Part shown: positions 17,138-26,683 of the stretch, piece after piece | Numbering within the stretch: position 1 is the stretch's first letter | Layout: each line of letters starts with the position of its first letter | Origin: Nostoc sp. LEGE 12450 | GTDB taxonomy: Bacteria > Cyanobacteriota > Cyanobacteriia > Cyanobacteriales > Nostocaceae | Assembly (NCBI RefSeq): GCF_015206895.1 | Contig: NZ_JADEXU010000062.1 | Coordinates: 1-43,334 of the forward strand | Reading direction: 5' to 3' | DNA: 43,334 nucleotides | The notes under the pieces: generated by a model | What the model was told of the DNA's origin: nothing | Database searches by the model: none | The model's input: only the letters and a program-made list of their open reading frames with translations | Program-made: the position numbers and the translations under genes

Positions 17138-19057
17138 CTTTTCATTCCAATTCTGCTTTTTGAGGGTATAGCCTGGTTATATTTAGTCCATTAGAATAGA
17201 CTCATCCACAAATTACTTAGAGGGCTTTTCCTCTAAGGTTTCTACCTTAATCAAGTGAATGTATCTAAAGTGGTTTTATATGAATTGTTGTACGCTTTTG
17301 CCGCCCAAAATTACTATTGTGGCGTGAAAATTAATGGTGTGTTACTTCAAAGCTTCCTAAGTTATATCCTAATTTGACATCTAATCCAGTAGCTTAAAAT
17401 ACAATAGCGCTAACCAGAAAACTTAACTCTCGAAAACAACGAAGCGCCAATAAAAGCGAAATCAAAACTTGGATAAACTTGTTATTAACTATGGCGTAGA
17501 AATTGATTTTTGTCAACCAATTAACTTTGCCTAAGTCCTGATTCTCTCACTAAAAATTTGTTCACAGTAAGATTAAATGTTGAAAAAATGTATTCATTAC
17601 TAATCTTTTGTCTGCTAATTAAATACCAACAGATAGTTAGTGATTAAGTAGATTTGATATTACTAACAGATTCTTGTTAACAGGGTTGTGTAGTATAAGA
17701 CATTATTATTGGTTTTACTCATAGTAATTAAAGGGTGCTTAGAAACCGCACCTATACAAGACTTTATCCACCTTCGTGGGTTTTAAATACCCAATTTTGA
17801 TTAGGGGTGATCTACCCTGCGCGAACGCCAAGGGTGGAATGTTTGTGTAGCCGTATACTCCTACGGTGAAGCAAGCTACATACAGTGTGGCGTAAGCATC
17901 CCATTCGCTCTGGTTTTCTAACCGCCTTTTTAACTAATGCAATCATGATTATGTTTATTAAGCAACATAGTAAAAATTAATATTTGCTTTATAAATAACC
18001 ACTTTACTTCTTAACTTGACTTATATTGAAAAATAACCAGAAACTTTGACTAAATTATGATGTTTCTCTGAGAAAACATACTTATGGTTCTCCAATTTAT
18101 CTATGTGTTTTTTGAGTTGTTACTTAGTAGACAACAGATTTGCATTGTTAACTTAATTCACAGAGAACTTCTATCTAACCCGTAGATCACAAAATCTCTA
18201 ACACATTTATACAGTCACAAAATATACTTAAGTTTCTAATTTTATTCAAATTAACATCAGTAATTGTGGATGTTTCTTTATAAAATAACTTTAAAGAAAT
18301 GATTTAGTTTCTGTAAAGTATGTTAGTGTTTTTATTAATTCAATGCTTTAAAGTGGTTAGACAAACTAGTTATTTAATTAAGATTTTGAAATTAAAAATA
18401 ACTAAAGACAACTACTTCTCGATTATCGTCTGCTCGTTTTATTACTTTTTCAACTTGCATAAATTCGGTTTAAAGGTGGTGTCTTTTGTGTAACGAACTT
18501 GTCAACTTTCCTAGTTCAAATAGCATAAAATACATTATCCCGAACGTTGAAATTGGCTATGACTTTAGAGATACAGAACGTTGTCATTAACAACAGCTAT
18601 GTTGCTGTGGTTAGGCTAGATAATCAAAAGCTTTCGGGTGAAAAAACATTTCTGTTCTCTTAGCTACTCCTCAGTTCCCATCACTCCAGTAGGATACCAT
18701 TACTCAAAATCTCTACCATTACAAATGGATTAAATTCACTGGTCAAGCAGCTATTACACTCCAAGACTATTTTACCAGTTTTAACAACGTTATTGACCTA
18801 TTGCCACAATTTCAAGAGTCTAGCGTTGGATAACATTTTTTCGCGATGTCTACGACGGGCAACACCTACGCAGTATGCCAAAGTCGCCTGGAAACATAAG
18901 GCTTTACCCCGGCAGTATGTATCGTGTGGTGTTGATTTGGAAACAAGCATTTAGCAAAGATAAGATAGCTAACTGCTTACAAAACAAGAGTTTTTCATTA
19001 ATTAGTAGGCAACAGAAATTACTGTAACTACACAATCCACAGTACTAACTATGCCCT
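17138..19057. other. 1.9-kb non-coding region between divergent hgdB and hglE
   Basis: No open frame of 60 codons or more occurs on either strand. The sequence is AT-rich with few HIP1 sites. It holds interspersed repeat pieces near 17810-17930 (alternating GTAGC/GAAGC-type words) and near 18839-18875 (GATGTCTACGACGGGC-type). A 34-codon frame at 18559-18663 and a stretch around 18713-18833 look weakly coding and may be gene remnants. The promoters of both glycolipid gene blocks must lie here. I searched for GTAN8TAC NtcA boxes by eye and found none that was perfect. Confidence 0.65.
18559..18833 (+). pseudogene. Possible decayed small gene upstream of hglE
   Basis: ATG at 18559 opens a 34-codon frame (MTLEIQNVVINNSYVAVVRL at its start) ending in TAG. 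About 50 bp later another frame without a start runs for some 40 codons and ends FTSFNNVIDLLPQFQESSVG before TAA. Amino-acid composition is gene-like in both, and both are followed by an interspersed repeat. I do not recognise the product. It may equally be chance. Confidence 0.2.
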
Positions 19058-22000
19058 ATGTCTGCTTATTCGATTGATACTGCCTTAGCGGAGTTAGAGA
19101 GCCTTATCAATAATTGTGAAAAGGCTGTGATGAGGTCTATAGAGGAAAAAAACATGAAGTCAGATAAATCAGATAAATCAGTGTCCATTAACAGAATTAA
19201 CAGACAATTACAACACAATCCTATCGCTATTGTTGGGATGGCTTCTCTATTGCCTCAAGCTAGAAACTTGCGGGAATACTGGCAAAATATAGTAAATAAA
19301 ATTGACTGTATTACTGATGTTCCTTCCACTCACTGGAGCGTCGAAGATTATTACGATCCAAATCCTAGAACTACTGAAGATAAAACCTACTGTAAAAGAG
19401 GCGGATTTCTTCCAGAGGTAGATTTTAACCCGATGGAATTCGGTATACCACCCAGCATTTTAGAAGTCACAGATGTATCGCAACTATTAAGTTTAGTGGT
19501 TGCGAAAGAGGCAATGGAAGATGCAGGTTATGGCGAAAAACGTGATTTTAACCGCGAAATGGTTGGGGTAATCTTAGGCGTGGCGATGGCCAAGCAGTTA
19601 GGAATGCCGCTTTCGGCGAGATTGGAATATCCAATTTGGGAAAAAGCACTCAAAAGCAGTGGTTTATCTGACGAAGATACCAAAAAAATCGTTGATAAAA
19701 TCAAAAGCGCTTATGTGAAATGGGATGAGAACGCTTTCCCTGGAATGTTAGCTAACGTAGTCGCCGGACGAATTGCCAACCGCCTAAATTTTGGCGGGAT
19801 GAATTGTGTAGTTGATGCGGCTTGCGCTAGTTCCTTCGGTGCTTTAAAGATGGCAATTAGTGAGCTAGTTGAGCATCGTTCTGACATGATGCTGACTGGT
19901 GGCGTTGATACCGATAACACCATCATGGCTTACATCTCGTTCAGCAAAACACCGGCTGTTTCTCCTAGTGAAAATGTCAAACCTTTCGATGCTAAATCTG
20001 ATGGGATGATGCTGGGTGAAGGTATCGGGATGATTGTCCTGAAACGGTTAGAAGATGCTGAACGAGACAACGATAAAATCTATGCCGTAATTAAAGGTAT
20101 TGGTACTTCTAGCGATGGGCGTTATAAGAGCATTTATGCTCCGCGCAAAGAAGGTCAAGTTAAAGCCTTAGAACGTGCTTATGAAGATGCCGGTTTCTCT
20201 CCCGCTACTGTTGGTTTGATGGAAGCACATGGCACTGGCACAATGGCTGGAGATCCGACGGAATTCGGTTCTTTAAAAGACTTCTTTGATGTACATGATG
20301 ACAAAAAGCAGCACATCGCTTTGGGTAGTGTGAAATCGCAAATCGGGCACACAAAAGCGGCTGCGGGTGCGGCGAGTTTGATTAAAACTGCTTTAGCTTT
20401 ACATCACAAAGTATTACCACCCACAATTAACATCACCGAGCCGAACCCCAAACTCAACATTAAAAATTCATCCTTTTATTTGAATACCCAAACTAGACCT
20501 TGGATTCGTCCAGAAGGGGAAGCACCAAGACGCGCAGGTGTCAGTTCCTTTGGATTTGGTGGAACCAACTATCATGTCGTTTTGGAAGAATATGAAGCCG
20601 ACCAAAACGCCGCTTACCGTTTACACAGTGGTGCTAGTGAAGTGCTGTTGTTTGCTCCCACAGTAGAGCAATTGTTGAGCAAGTCGGAAGAGATTTTAGG
20701 TAAGTTGCGATCGCCTGAAGGAAATGCACATTACGCACAATTAGTCAATGAGTGCAAATCACAACAGATTCCTCTCTCTGCTCCCAGATTTGGGTTTGTA
20801 GCTGAGAACCTCGAAGAAGCTTGCAAGTTCCTGCAAACTAGCATTGACTGGCTGAAACTCAAAGGTTCAGCAGCATCTTGGGAACATCCCCAAGGGATTT
20901 ATTACCGTTCCTCTGGTATGGAGTTGGGCGGAAAAGTTGTCTCTCTATTTTCTGGTCAAGGTTCGCAATACTTGGAGATGGGACGCGAACTGGTGATGAA
21001 TTTTCCTTTGATGCGCCGTCTACATGGTTATATGGATAGCCTGTTGCTCAAAGATAATTTGCAGCCGTTGTCAGAAATCGTTTTTCCTCATCCTGTGTTT
21101 GGAGAGGCAGAAAAAAATGTCCAAATTGCTGCCTTGCAACGTACAGAATATGCTCAACCAGCCATCGGGGTGTTGAGTGCAGGGATGTACAGCATACTGC
21201 AACAAGCTGGATTTAAGTCAGATTTTGTTGCCGGTCACAGCTTTGGTGAACTAACAGCGCTATGGGCTGCGGGGGTTTTGAGTACAGAAGATTACTTGTT
21301 CTTAGTGAAAGCTAGGGGTCAAGCAATGGCTGCACCAGAAGACCCAGATCATGATGCGGGAAGTATGTTGGCTGTCAAAGAAGATATCAGCAAAGTGGAA
21401 GCAGTGCTGAGGCATTTTCCGCAAGTTGCGATCGCTAATCAAAATTCCCCGACGCAATTTGTCTTGGCTGGGCCTACCGCAGAAATAGCGAAAGTCAGAG
21501 AGATTTTACACGAGAAAGGATATACAGCTGTATTGTTACCTGTTTCAGCAGCGTTCCATACACCGCTAATCGCCTTTGCTCAGAAATCCTTTGCGATCGC
21601 CACTAAGTCTGTCAAATTCCAAAGTCCCAAAATCCCTGTTTACAGCAACGTCACCAGTAAGCAGTATCCCAAAGAAGCCCAAGGTATTCAAAAAATCCTC
21701 GAAAGCCACCTTTCCAACTCGGTGCTGTTTAAACAGGAAATTGAAAATATCTATGCGGCGGGTGGTACTTGCTTTGTGGAATTTGGGCCGAGGAGAATTT
21801 TGACCAACTTGGTGAAAGATATCCTTGGCGATCGCCCTCACATCACCGTATCTTTGAACCCTAGCGTTCAAAAGAATAGCGATCGCTCTTTGCGAGAAGC
21901 AGTTGTGCAGTTGCGGGTAATTGGTTTGGCTTTGAATAACCTCGATCCTTACCACCTTCCCCAAACTATCCCCCCAATTGAGACGAAGAAGACATTAAAT

Positions 22001-24478
22001 GTCCGTTTAAACGGCATAAACTACAGATCCGAAAAAACGAAAAATGCCTTCGCTCTAGCTTTGCAAGATGGGCACAAGGTGACATTACCCGCGCCTGAAT
22101 ATTCTGAAGCGGCTCCTTTATTTAGCAGCCCAGGTTTAACTCCACCTGTAGCAGTGATAGAAACTAACGGACATAAAAAACTTACCCCAGCAATGAACGG
22201 TGTGACTGCTAGTATCATCACCCAGCCAGAGCAACAGATGAATCCTGTTACCCTGTCACAACCAGTCCAGGAATCTAAGATGCAACCAACACCAGAAAAA
22301 CTTACAAATTACGAACAACTTTTAGCAAGTTTAGAATATCTCCTGACACAGTTCCAGGAAAATCAAGCAGAGAATTTACAAGTTCACGGTACTTATCTCA
22401 ACCATCAAATGGAATACGCTAAAGCGTTTTTCCAACTGATGCAGCAGCAGAATTCCTTGTTGAGTGAAAGTAAATCAACAGCCGAAACTGCCAAAATGAA
22501 GCTAGTTGTCATGGAAAGCTTAGAGCGTAGCATGATGCAGTTTCATTCCCAACAAGGTGAAACTCTACGCATCCATGAGCAATATCTTCAAGAGCAGTTG
22601 GAATATACTAAGAGCTTTTTCCAACTCATCCAGCAAGAGTATTCTCAAATAATCTCAGGTGAGGGAGCAACTCAACTAACAGAGAAACTCAGCAATTTCA
22701 CTCCATTCACCACAGAAACAACGGTTACTGATGCACCAGTACCCGTCACTACCAAGCTAGTAGAAAGCCAGCCTTTGCCTGTAACTGAGCCTGTAGCTAA
22801 AAATGGCTTAAATGTTACCCAAGCACCTCTCCCGGCTGCTGTGGAGTCTGTAGTTGAAACTCCTGTATCTCCAGCGATCGCGTCTCTACTGCCCACACCG
22901 CACTTCGCAACTGTCGAGACAGTAGAGCCACCTGCCCCAGTTGTAGAACCCCAACCTGAAGTTGTAGTCAAAATTAGCTCACCTCCAGTCAACGACGTTG
23001 TTGCCTTCACCCCAGAACCAGCACCCACAACTGCTGCACCTGTATCTGGCGCAACCATCGATATTGTTGACTTGGATAAAAACCTCTTAGCCATCACTAG
23101 CGACAAGACTGGCTACCCAGTCGAAATGCTGGAAATGGACATGGATATGGAGGCTGATTTAGGGATTGACTCTATCAAACGGGTAGAAATTTTAGGGGCG
23201 CTACAAGAGATGTACCCCAACTTACCCAAGCCCAATTTAGAAGAACTGTCAGAAAAACGCACCATCGGTCAAGTTGTAGAGTATCTGCAATCTCACGCTT
23301 CCAGAAGTGTTTCTGTAGAAATTGCAGTTCACGAAATACAACAAGCAGCCGAGGTTCCAGTAGAGACTGCACCAGTAGTTGAGGTAGTCATTGCACCGGA
23401 ACCAAGTGTAGTTGTCGCATTCACCCCAGAACCAGAAGTTGCTCCCGCTACAAGTGATGAATTTGCAAACTTAGGTGAAACCCTGTTAGCCATCACCAGC
23501 GATAAGACCGGCTATCCAGTCGAGATGCTGGAACTGGAAATGGACATGGAAGCCGACTTGGGGATTGACTCGATTAAACGGGTAGAAATCTTAGGGGCGA
23601 TGCAAGAAATGTACCCCAACTTACCCAAGCCAAATATCGAAGAACTCGGCGATCTCCGCACCATCGGTCAAATAGTTGATTACCTACAGCAGTTGGCTGG
23701 AGGTGAAAAAAAAAAGTCTGAACCTGAGTTTGTCCAACAGCAGCCACCGGAATTAGAGCATAATATCCAGCGCCATCTCGTCAAACTCAGAAGTCTACCA
23801 CAGCCCGATTATTTGGATTTCACGTTACCAGAGGGACACATCGGTTTAATCACCGATGATGGTTCCCTCACCACCTATAAATTAACTGAATCCTTAATCG
23901 AGAAAGGCTGGAAGGTAGTAGTTATCAGCTTCCCCCAATCGCTCATTGCTCAACAAGCGCCTTTACCTACAGGAGTAACCCGCGTCACCTTAGCAAACTT
24001 GAGTGAAGAACACCTTCAACAACAATTGCAAGCGATCGCATCTCACTGCGGAACGATTGGGGCTTTCATCCATCTCCATCCAATGTTTGTAGGAAATCAG
24101 ACTGGAAGTATTTCTTATAACGAATCAGAAAAGGCGATCGTCAAGCACGTATTTTTGATGGCGAAACACCTGAAACCCTCTCTAAACGAAGCTGCAAAGC
24201 ATGGACGTAGTTGTTTCTGCACAGTAGCTCATCTGGATGGAGCCTTCGGGTTAGAGTACAAAGTCAACTTCGGTGCGATCGGTGCTGGTTTATTTGGATT
24301 AACCAAAACTCTGAGATGGGAATGGCCAAAGGTATTTACTCGTGCGATCGACTTAAGCCCCAGACTTGACGCTAAACAGTCAGTACAAAACATCATCGCC
24401 GAACTTCATGATCCCAACCTTTATATAAGTGAAGTTGGGTATGGTTCACAAGGACGAGTCACTATTATCGCCGATTAA
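19058..24478 (+). CDS. hglE: Heterocyst glycolipid synthase HglE: KS-AT-ACP-ACP-KR(structural half)
   Basis: The 1806-residue type I synthase is related to PfaA. The KS (about 57-530) has Cys256 in VDAACASS, His391 in EAHGTGT and His431 in IGHTKAAAG. The AT (about 630-940) has SGQGSQYLEMG and Ser728 in GHSFGE. Two helical repeats (about 1082-1200) share the motif HxxYLxxQxEYxKxFFQLxQQ. A Pro/Val-rich linker leads to two nearly identical ACPs with phosphopantetheine sites Ser1372 and Ser1505 (LGIDSIKRVEILGA). The C-terminus (1590-1806) is only the non-catalytic half of a KR; the catalytic half begins the next gene. It extends the fatty chain for the C26-type alcohol of heterocyst glycolipids. 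The ATG at 19058 has no clear ribosome site, whereas ATG 19154 has GAGG at 8 nt, so the true start may be 32 codons later. Confidence 0.88.
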   Translation: MSAYSIDTALAELESLINNCEKAVMRSIEEKNMKSDKSDKSVSINRINRQLQHNPIAIVGMASLLPQARNLREYWQNIVNKIDCITDVPSTHWSVEDYYDPNPRTTEDKTYCKRGGFLPEVDFNPMEFGIPPSILEVTDVSQLLSLVVAKEAMEDAGYGEKRDFNREMVGVILGVAMAKQLGMPLSARLEYPIWEKALKSSGLSDEDTKKIVDKIKSAYVKWDENAFPGMLANVVAGRIANRLNFGGMNCVVDAACASSFGALKMAISELVEHRSDMMLTGGVDTDNTIMAYISFSKTPAVSPSENVKPFDAKSDGMMLGEGIGMIVLKRLEDAERDNDKIYAVIKGIGTSSDGRYKSIYAPRKEGQVKALERAYEDAGFSPATVGLMEAHGTGTMAGDPTEFGSLKDFFDVHDDKKQHIALGSVKSQIGHTKAAAGAASLIKTALALHHKVLPPTINITEPNPKLNIKNSSFYLNTQTRPWIRPEGEAPRRAGVSSFGFGGTNYHVVLEEYEADQNAAYRLHSGASEVLLFAPTVEQLLSKSEEILGKLRSPEGNAHYAQLVNECKSQQIPLSAPRFGFVAENLEEACKFLQTSIDWLKLKGSAASWEHPQGIYYRSSGMELGGKVVSLFSGQGSQYLEMGRELVMNFPLMRRLHGYMDSLLLKDNLQPLSEIVFPHPVFGEAEKNVQIAALQRTEYAQPAIGVLSAGMYSILQQAGFKSDFVAGHSFGELTALWAAGVLSTEDYLFLVKARGQAMAAPEDPDHDAGSMLAVKEDISKVEAVLRHFPQVAIANQNSPTQFVLAGPTAEIAKVREILHEKGYTAVLLPVSAAFHTPLIAFAQKSFAIATKSVKFQSPKIPVYSNVTSKQYPKEAQGIQKILESHLSNSVLFKQEIENIYAAGGTCFVEFGPRRILTNLVKDILGDRPHITVSLNPSVQKNSDRSLREAVVQLRVIGLALNNLDPYHLPQTIPPIETKKTLNVRLNGINYRSEKTKNAFALALQDGHKVTLPAPEYSEAAPLFSSPGLTPPVAVIETNGHKKLTPAMNGVTASIITQPEQQMNPVTLSQPVQESKMQPTPEKLTNYEQLLASLEYLLTQFQENQAENLQVHGTYLNHQMEYAKAFFQLMQQQNSLLSESKSTAETAKMKLVVMESLERSMMQFHSQQGETLRIHEQYLQEQLEYTKSFFQLIQQEYSQIISGEGATQLTEKLSNFTPFTTETTVTDAPVPVTTKLVESQPLPVTEPVAKNGLNVTQAPLPAAVESVVETPVSPAIASLLPTPHFATVETVEPPAPVVEPQPEVVVKISSPPVNDVVAFTPEPAPTTAAPVSGATIDIVDLDKNLLAITSDKTGYPVEMLEMDMDMEADLGIDSIKRVEILGALQEMYPNLPKPNLEELSEKRTIGQVVEYLQSHASRSVSVEIAVHEIQQAAEVPVETAPVVEVVIAPEPSVVVAFTPEPEVAPATSDEFANLGETLLAITSDKTGYPVEMLELEMDMEADLGIDSIKRVEILGAMQEMYPNLPKPNIEELGDLRTIGQIVDYLQQLAGGEKKKSEPEFVQQQPPELEHNIQRHLVKLRSLPQPDYLDFTLPEGHIGLITDDGSLTTYKLTESLIEKGWKVVVISFPQSLIAQQAPLPTGVTRVTLANLSEEHLQQQLQAIASHCGTIGAFIHLHPMFVGNQTGSISYNESEKAIVKHVFLMAKHLKPSLNEAAKHGRSCFCTVAHLDGAFGLEYKVNFGAIGAGLFGLTKTLRWEWPKVFTRAIDLSPRLDAKQSVQNIIAELHDPNLYISEVGYGSQGRVTIIAD
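19142..19145 (+). promoter_or_regulatory. Shine-Dalgarno GAGG favouring an alternative hglE start at 19154
   Basis: GAGG at 19142-19145 lies 8 nt before an in-frame ATG at 19154, while the longer start at 19058 has no purine-rich site. Starting at 19154 would give a 1774-residue protein that still contains the whole KS, which begins at PIAIVGMAS. This decides between a helical 32-residue leader and none. Confidence 0.4.
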
Positions 24479-24490
24479 TTAGTTCTTTGA

Positions 24491-24604
24491 TATAGCAGTC
24501 TTATTTGAGTTGTGAAAATTCCTGTTTTTAACGAACCGCGAAGGCGCGAAGGGCGCGAAGAAAAGAAATAAACAGAGAATCTCACAAATCTTTTAGGGCT
24601 GCTA
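24491..24604 (+). mobile_element. MITE-like element between hglE and hglD (TATAGCAGTC ends)
   Basis: The 114-bp element has ends TATAGCAGTCTTA and, inverted, TAGGGCTGCTA. The core reads AACGAACCGCGAAGGCGCGA and continues with GCGAAGAAAAGAAA. The same element is present in reverse orientation at 26488-26596, on the other side of hglD. A second piece of the GCGAAGG-type repeat fills 24655-24700. Only 12 bp separate it from the hglE stop. Confidence 0.8.
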
Positions 24605-24734
24605 CTAGTTTTTTACTACAAGAAAACTACTTATTTCTCTTCCTTCGCGTTCTTCTCTTCGAGACACTTCGTGAACGCGTCTTCGCGGTTCGTATATCAA
24701 AAAACCCAATTTATGCAGGTATTCACGAGGATTT

Positions 24735-26462
24735 ATGACACAAACAGCCCAGCTTAGTCCATCATCTGTCTTTGTCGTGAGCGGCGGTGCAAAAGGGATT
24801 ACGGCTGAGTGTACTATCAGATTAGCTCAACAGCAACCCTGCAAATTCATCCTCCTTGGTCGCTCCGAACTATTAGAAACCGAGCCAGATTTTGCTCAAA
24901 ATTCCGATGAATCCGCATTGAAAAAATGCATCATGGAAAATCTTCTTTCTCAAGGAGAGAAGCCCACACCCATGAATGTGCAAAAAATATATAACAAAAT
25001 TACCTCCAGCCGCGAGATTAAAAAGACTCTAGCAGCAATTGAAAAAACCGGAGCTAAAGCAGAATATATCAGCGTCGATGTTACAGATACGCCAGCTTTA
25101 CAAGAAAAACTTGCCACTGCTGTGCAACATCTCGGCCCAATTACGGGAATCATCCACGGCGCGGGAAACTTAGCTGATAAGTTAATAGAAAAGAAAACAG
25201 AAGAGGATTTTGAAAAAGTTTACACCGCCAAAGTTCAAGGTTTAGAAAACCTGCTAACTTGCGTCAATCCTAATCAACTTCAGCATTTAGTTTTGTTTTC
25301 TTCAGTAACAGGTTTTTACGGAAATCCTGGACAATCTGATTATGCGATCGCAAATGAAATTCTGAACAAATCAGCCCATATATTTAAGCAAAGCTATCCT
25401 TCATGTCACGTAGTCGCTATCAACTGGGGCGCTTGGGACAGTGGCATGGTGACAGCAGAATTAAAGAAGATTTTTCAAGAGCGAAAAATCGAAATAATTC
25501 CGATTGCAGTCGGGGCACAAATGCTCGTTAAGGAAATGGATCATACCAATCACGCAACCGCGCAAGTTGTTATTGGTAGTCCACTAGTTCCAATGGCTAC
25601 AGAACTAGATTCAGAACTACGAACTTATCGTATTCGTCGCCAAATGACATTGGAGGCTAATCCATTTTTGCACGATCATACGATTGCTGGTTCTCCAGTT
25701 TTGCCAGCAACTTGTGCAATGACCTGGATTATCAATGCTTCTGAACAATTATATCCAGGCTACAGATTGTTTAATTACCAAGATTTTAAAGTTTTAAAGG
25801 GGATTACTTTCAATGAAACATTAGCGAAGGAACATATTTTAGAAATAGAAGAAATTTCTAAAGTCAATCTTGAAAGAATCGAACTTAAAGCCAAAATTTC
25901 GAGTAAAAACCCACAAGGTAGAATCCAGTTTCATTTTAGCGCTCAACTCAATCTCCAGCGAGAAATCCCAGATGTCCCCATTTATGAATCTCTCAATCTC
26001 GAAGAAGATAATATCATCACCGCTACAGGAAAAGATTTTTACCAAAATGGTGGGGCTACATTATTTCACGGCCCCGGTTTTCAAGAAATCAAAAGAGTTT
26101 TAAACATCAGCCCTGAAAAAATCACTACAGAATGTCTGTGGCCAGAACTTAGCGCACAGCAACAAGGACAATTCCCAGTCCAATGGGTAAATCCTTACAC
26201 CACTGACTTGAGTATGCACGCCTTATGGGTTTGGACACAACACTTTCATGAAGAAGGTTGTTTACCTGGGAAAGTAGAAAAATTTGAACAATTTGCGATG
26301 ATACCACATAACGAAACATTTTACGTTTCTTGTGAAGTACTATCTAAGACACCAAGTAGTGCGATCGCAAACTTTATCATACACGACCGCCAAGGTAAAA
26401 TATATTCACGAATGCTCGGCGCTCATGCCATTATTTGGTCAATGAAAATGCTCAGAAGCTAA
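24735..26462 (+). CDS. hglD: HglD: catalytic ketoreductase half fused to a dehydratase
   Basis: The 575-residue protein begins almost directly with VFVVSGGAKGITAECTIRL (12-30), the NADPH-binding start of a PKS/Pfa-type KR catalytic subdomain. IIHGAGNLAD follows, then Lys166, Ser190 (LFSSVTG), Tyr203 and Asn207 (SDYAIAN). A double hot-dog dehydratase comes after (about 295-575) with H313DHTIAG and LPATCAMTW in the first fold. FHGPGFQEIKRV and TTDLSMHALW lie in the second, where Asp is the expected partner of the catalytic His. It would reduce and dehydrate beta-keto intermediates on the HglE carrier domains. The KR lacks its structural subdomain, which ends the HglE protein. GAGG 4 nt before the ATG supports independent translation. 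The gene is flanked by inverted copies of one MITE-like repeat. Confidence 0.85.
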   Translation: MTQTAQLSPSSVFVVSGGAKGITAECTIRLAQQQPCKFILLGRSELLETEPDFAQNSDESALKKCIMENLLSQGEKPTPMNVQKIYNKITSSREIKKTLAAIEKTGAKAEYISVDVTDTPALQEKLATAVQHLGPITGIIHGAGNLADKLIEKKTEEDFEKVYTAKVQGLENLLTCVNPNQLQHLVLFSSVTGFYGNPGQSDYAIANEILNKSAHIFKQSYPSCHVVAINWGAWDSGMVTAELKKIFQERKIEIIPIAVGAQMLVKEMDHTNHATAQVVIGSPLVPMATELDSELRTYRIRRQMTLEANPFLHDHTIAGSPVLPATCAMTWIINASEQLYPGYRLFNYQDFKVLKGITFNETLAKEHILEIEEISKVNLERIELKAKISSKNPQGRIQFHFSAQLNLQREIPDVPIYESLNLEEDNIITATGKDFYQNGGATLFHGPGFQEIKRVLNISPEKITTECLWPELSAQQQGQFPVQWVNPYTTDLSMHALWVWTQHFHEEGCLPGKVEKFEQFAMIPHNETFYVSCEVLSKTPSSAIANFIIHDRQGKIYSRMLGAHAIIWSMKMLRS

Positions 26463-26487
26463 TAATCCTCCTTTACCACTCAACACC

Positions 26488-26596
26488 TATAGCAGTCCTA
26501 AAATCTCTGTAAAATTCTTTCTTTTCTTCGCGCCCTTCGCGCCTTCGCGGTTCGTTAAAAAAAAAGTATTTTTCACAACTCAATAGGATTGCTATA
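26488..26596 (-). mobile_element. MITE-like element between hglD and hglC, inverted copy of 24491-24604
   Basis: The 109-bp element begins TATAGCAGTCCTA and ends TAGGATTGCTATA, almost perfect 13-bp terminal inverted repeats. Read on the minus strand it matches the copy upstream of hglD, including AACGAACCGCGAAGGCGCGA and GAAGAAAAGAAA. No open frame. The two copies form a 2-kb inverted-repeat pair around hglD. Confidence 0.82.
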
Positions 26597-26683
26597 ACTT
26601 GCCACTTCAAAGTTTGGGGAACAGCGTAAATCCTGCCTTTTAATTATCTCTTGCTAAATACCCAAACTCGGAGCATATAAATC

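Noticed and set aside
18875..19027. 50-codon frame (MPKSPGNIRLYPGSMYRVVL at its start) before hglE
   Set aside because: It starts inside an interspersed repeat, has no ribosome site and no recognisable features; treated as chance.
17138..19057. NtcA-binding sites (GTAN8TAC) for hgdB or hglE
   Set aside because: Candidate half-sites such as GTA...TAC near 17850-17870 have a 6-base spacer, not 8; no perfect site was found by eye, so none is claimed.
22672..23106. 144-codon open frame on the minus strand inside hglE
   Set aside because: It is the antisense of the Pro/Val/Thr-rich linker of HglE; its Ser/Thr/Gly-rich composition is a by-product of that, and the plus-strand frame has clear ACP motifs on both sides.
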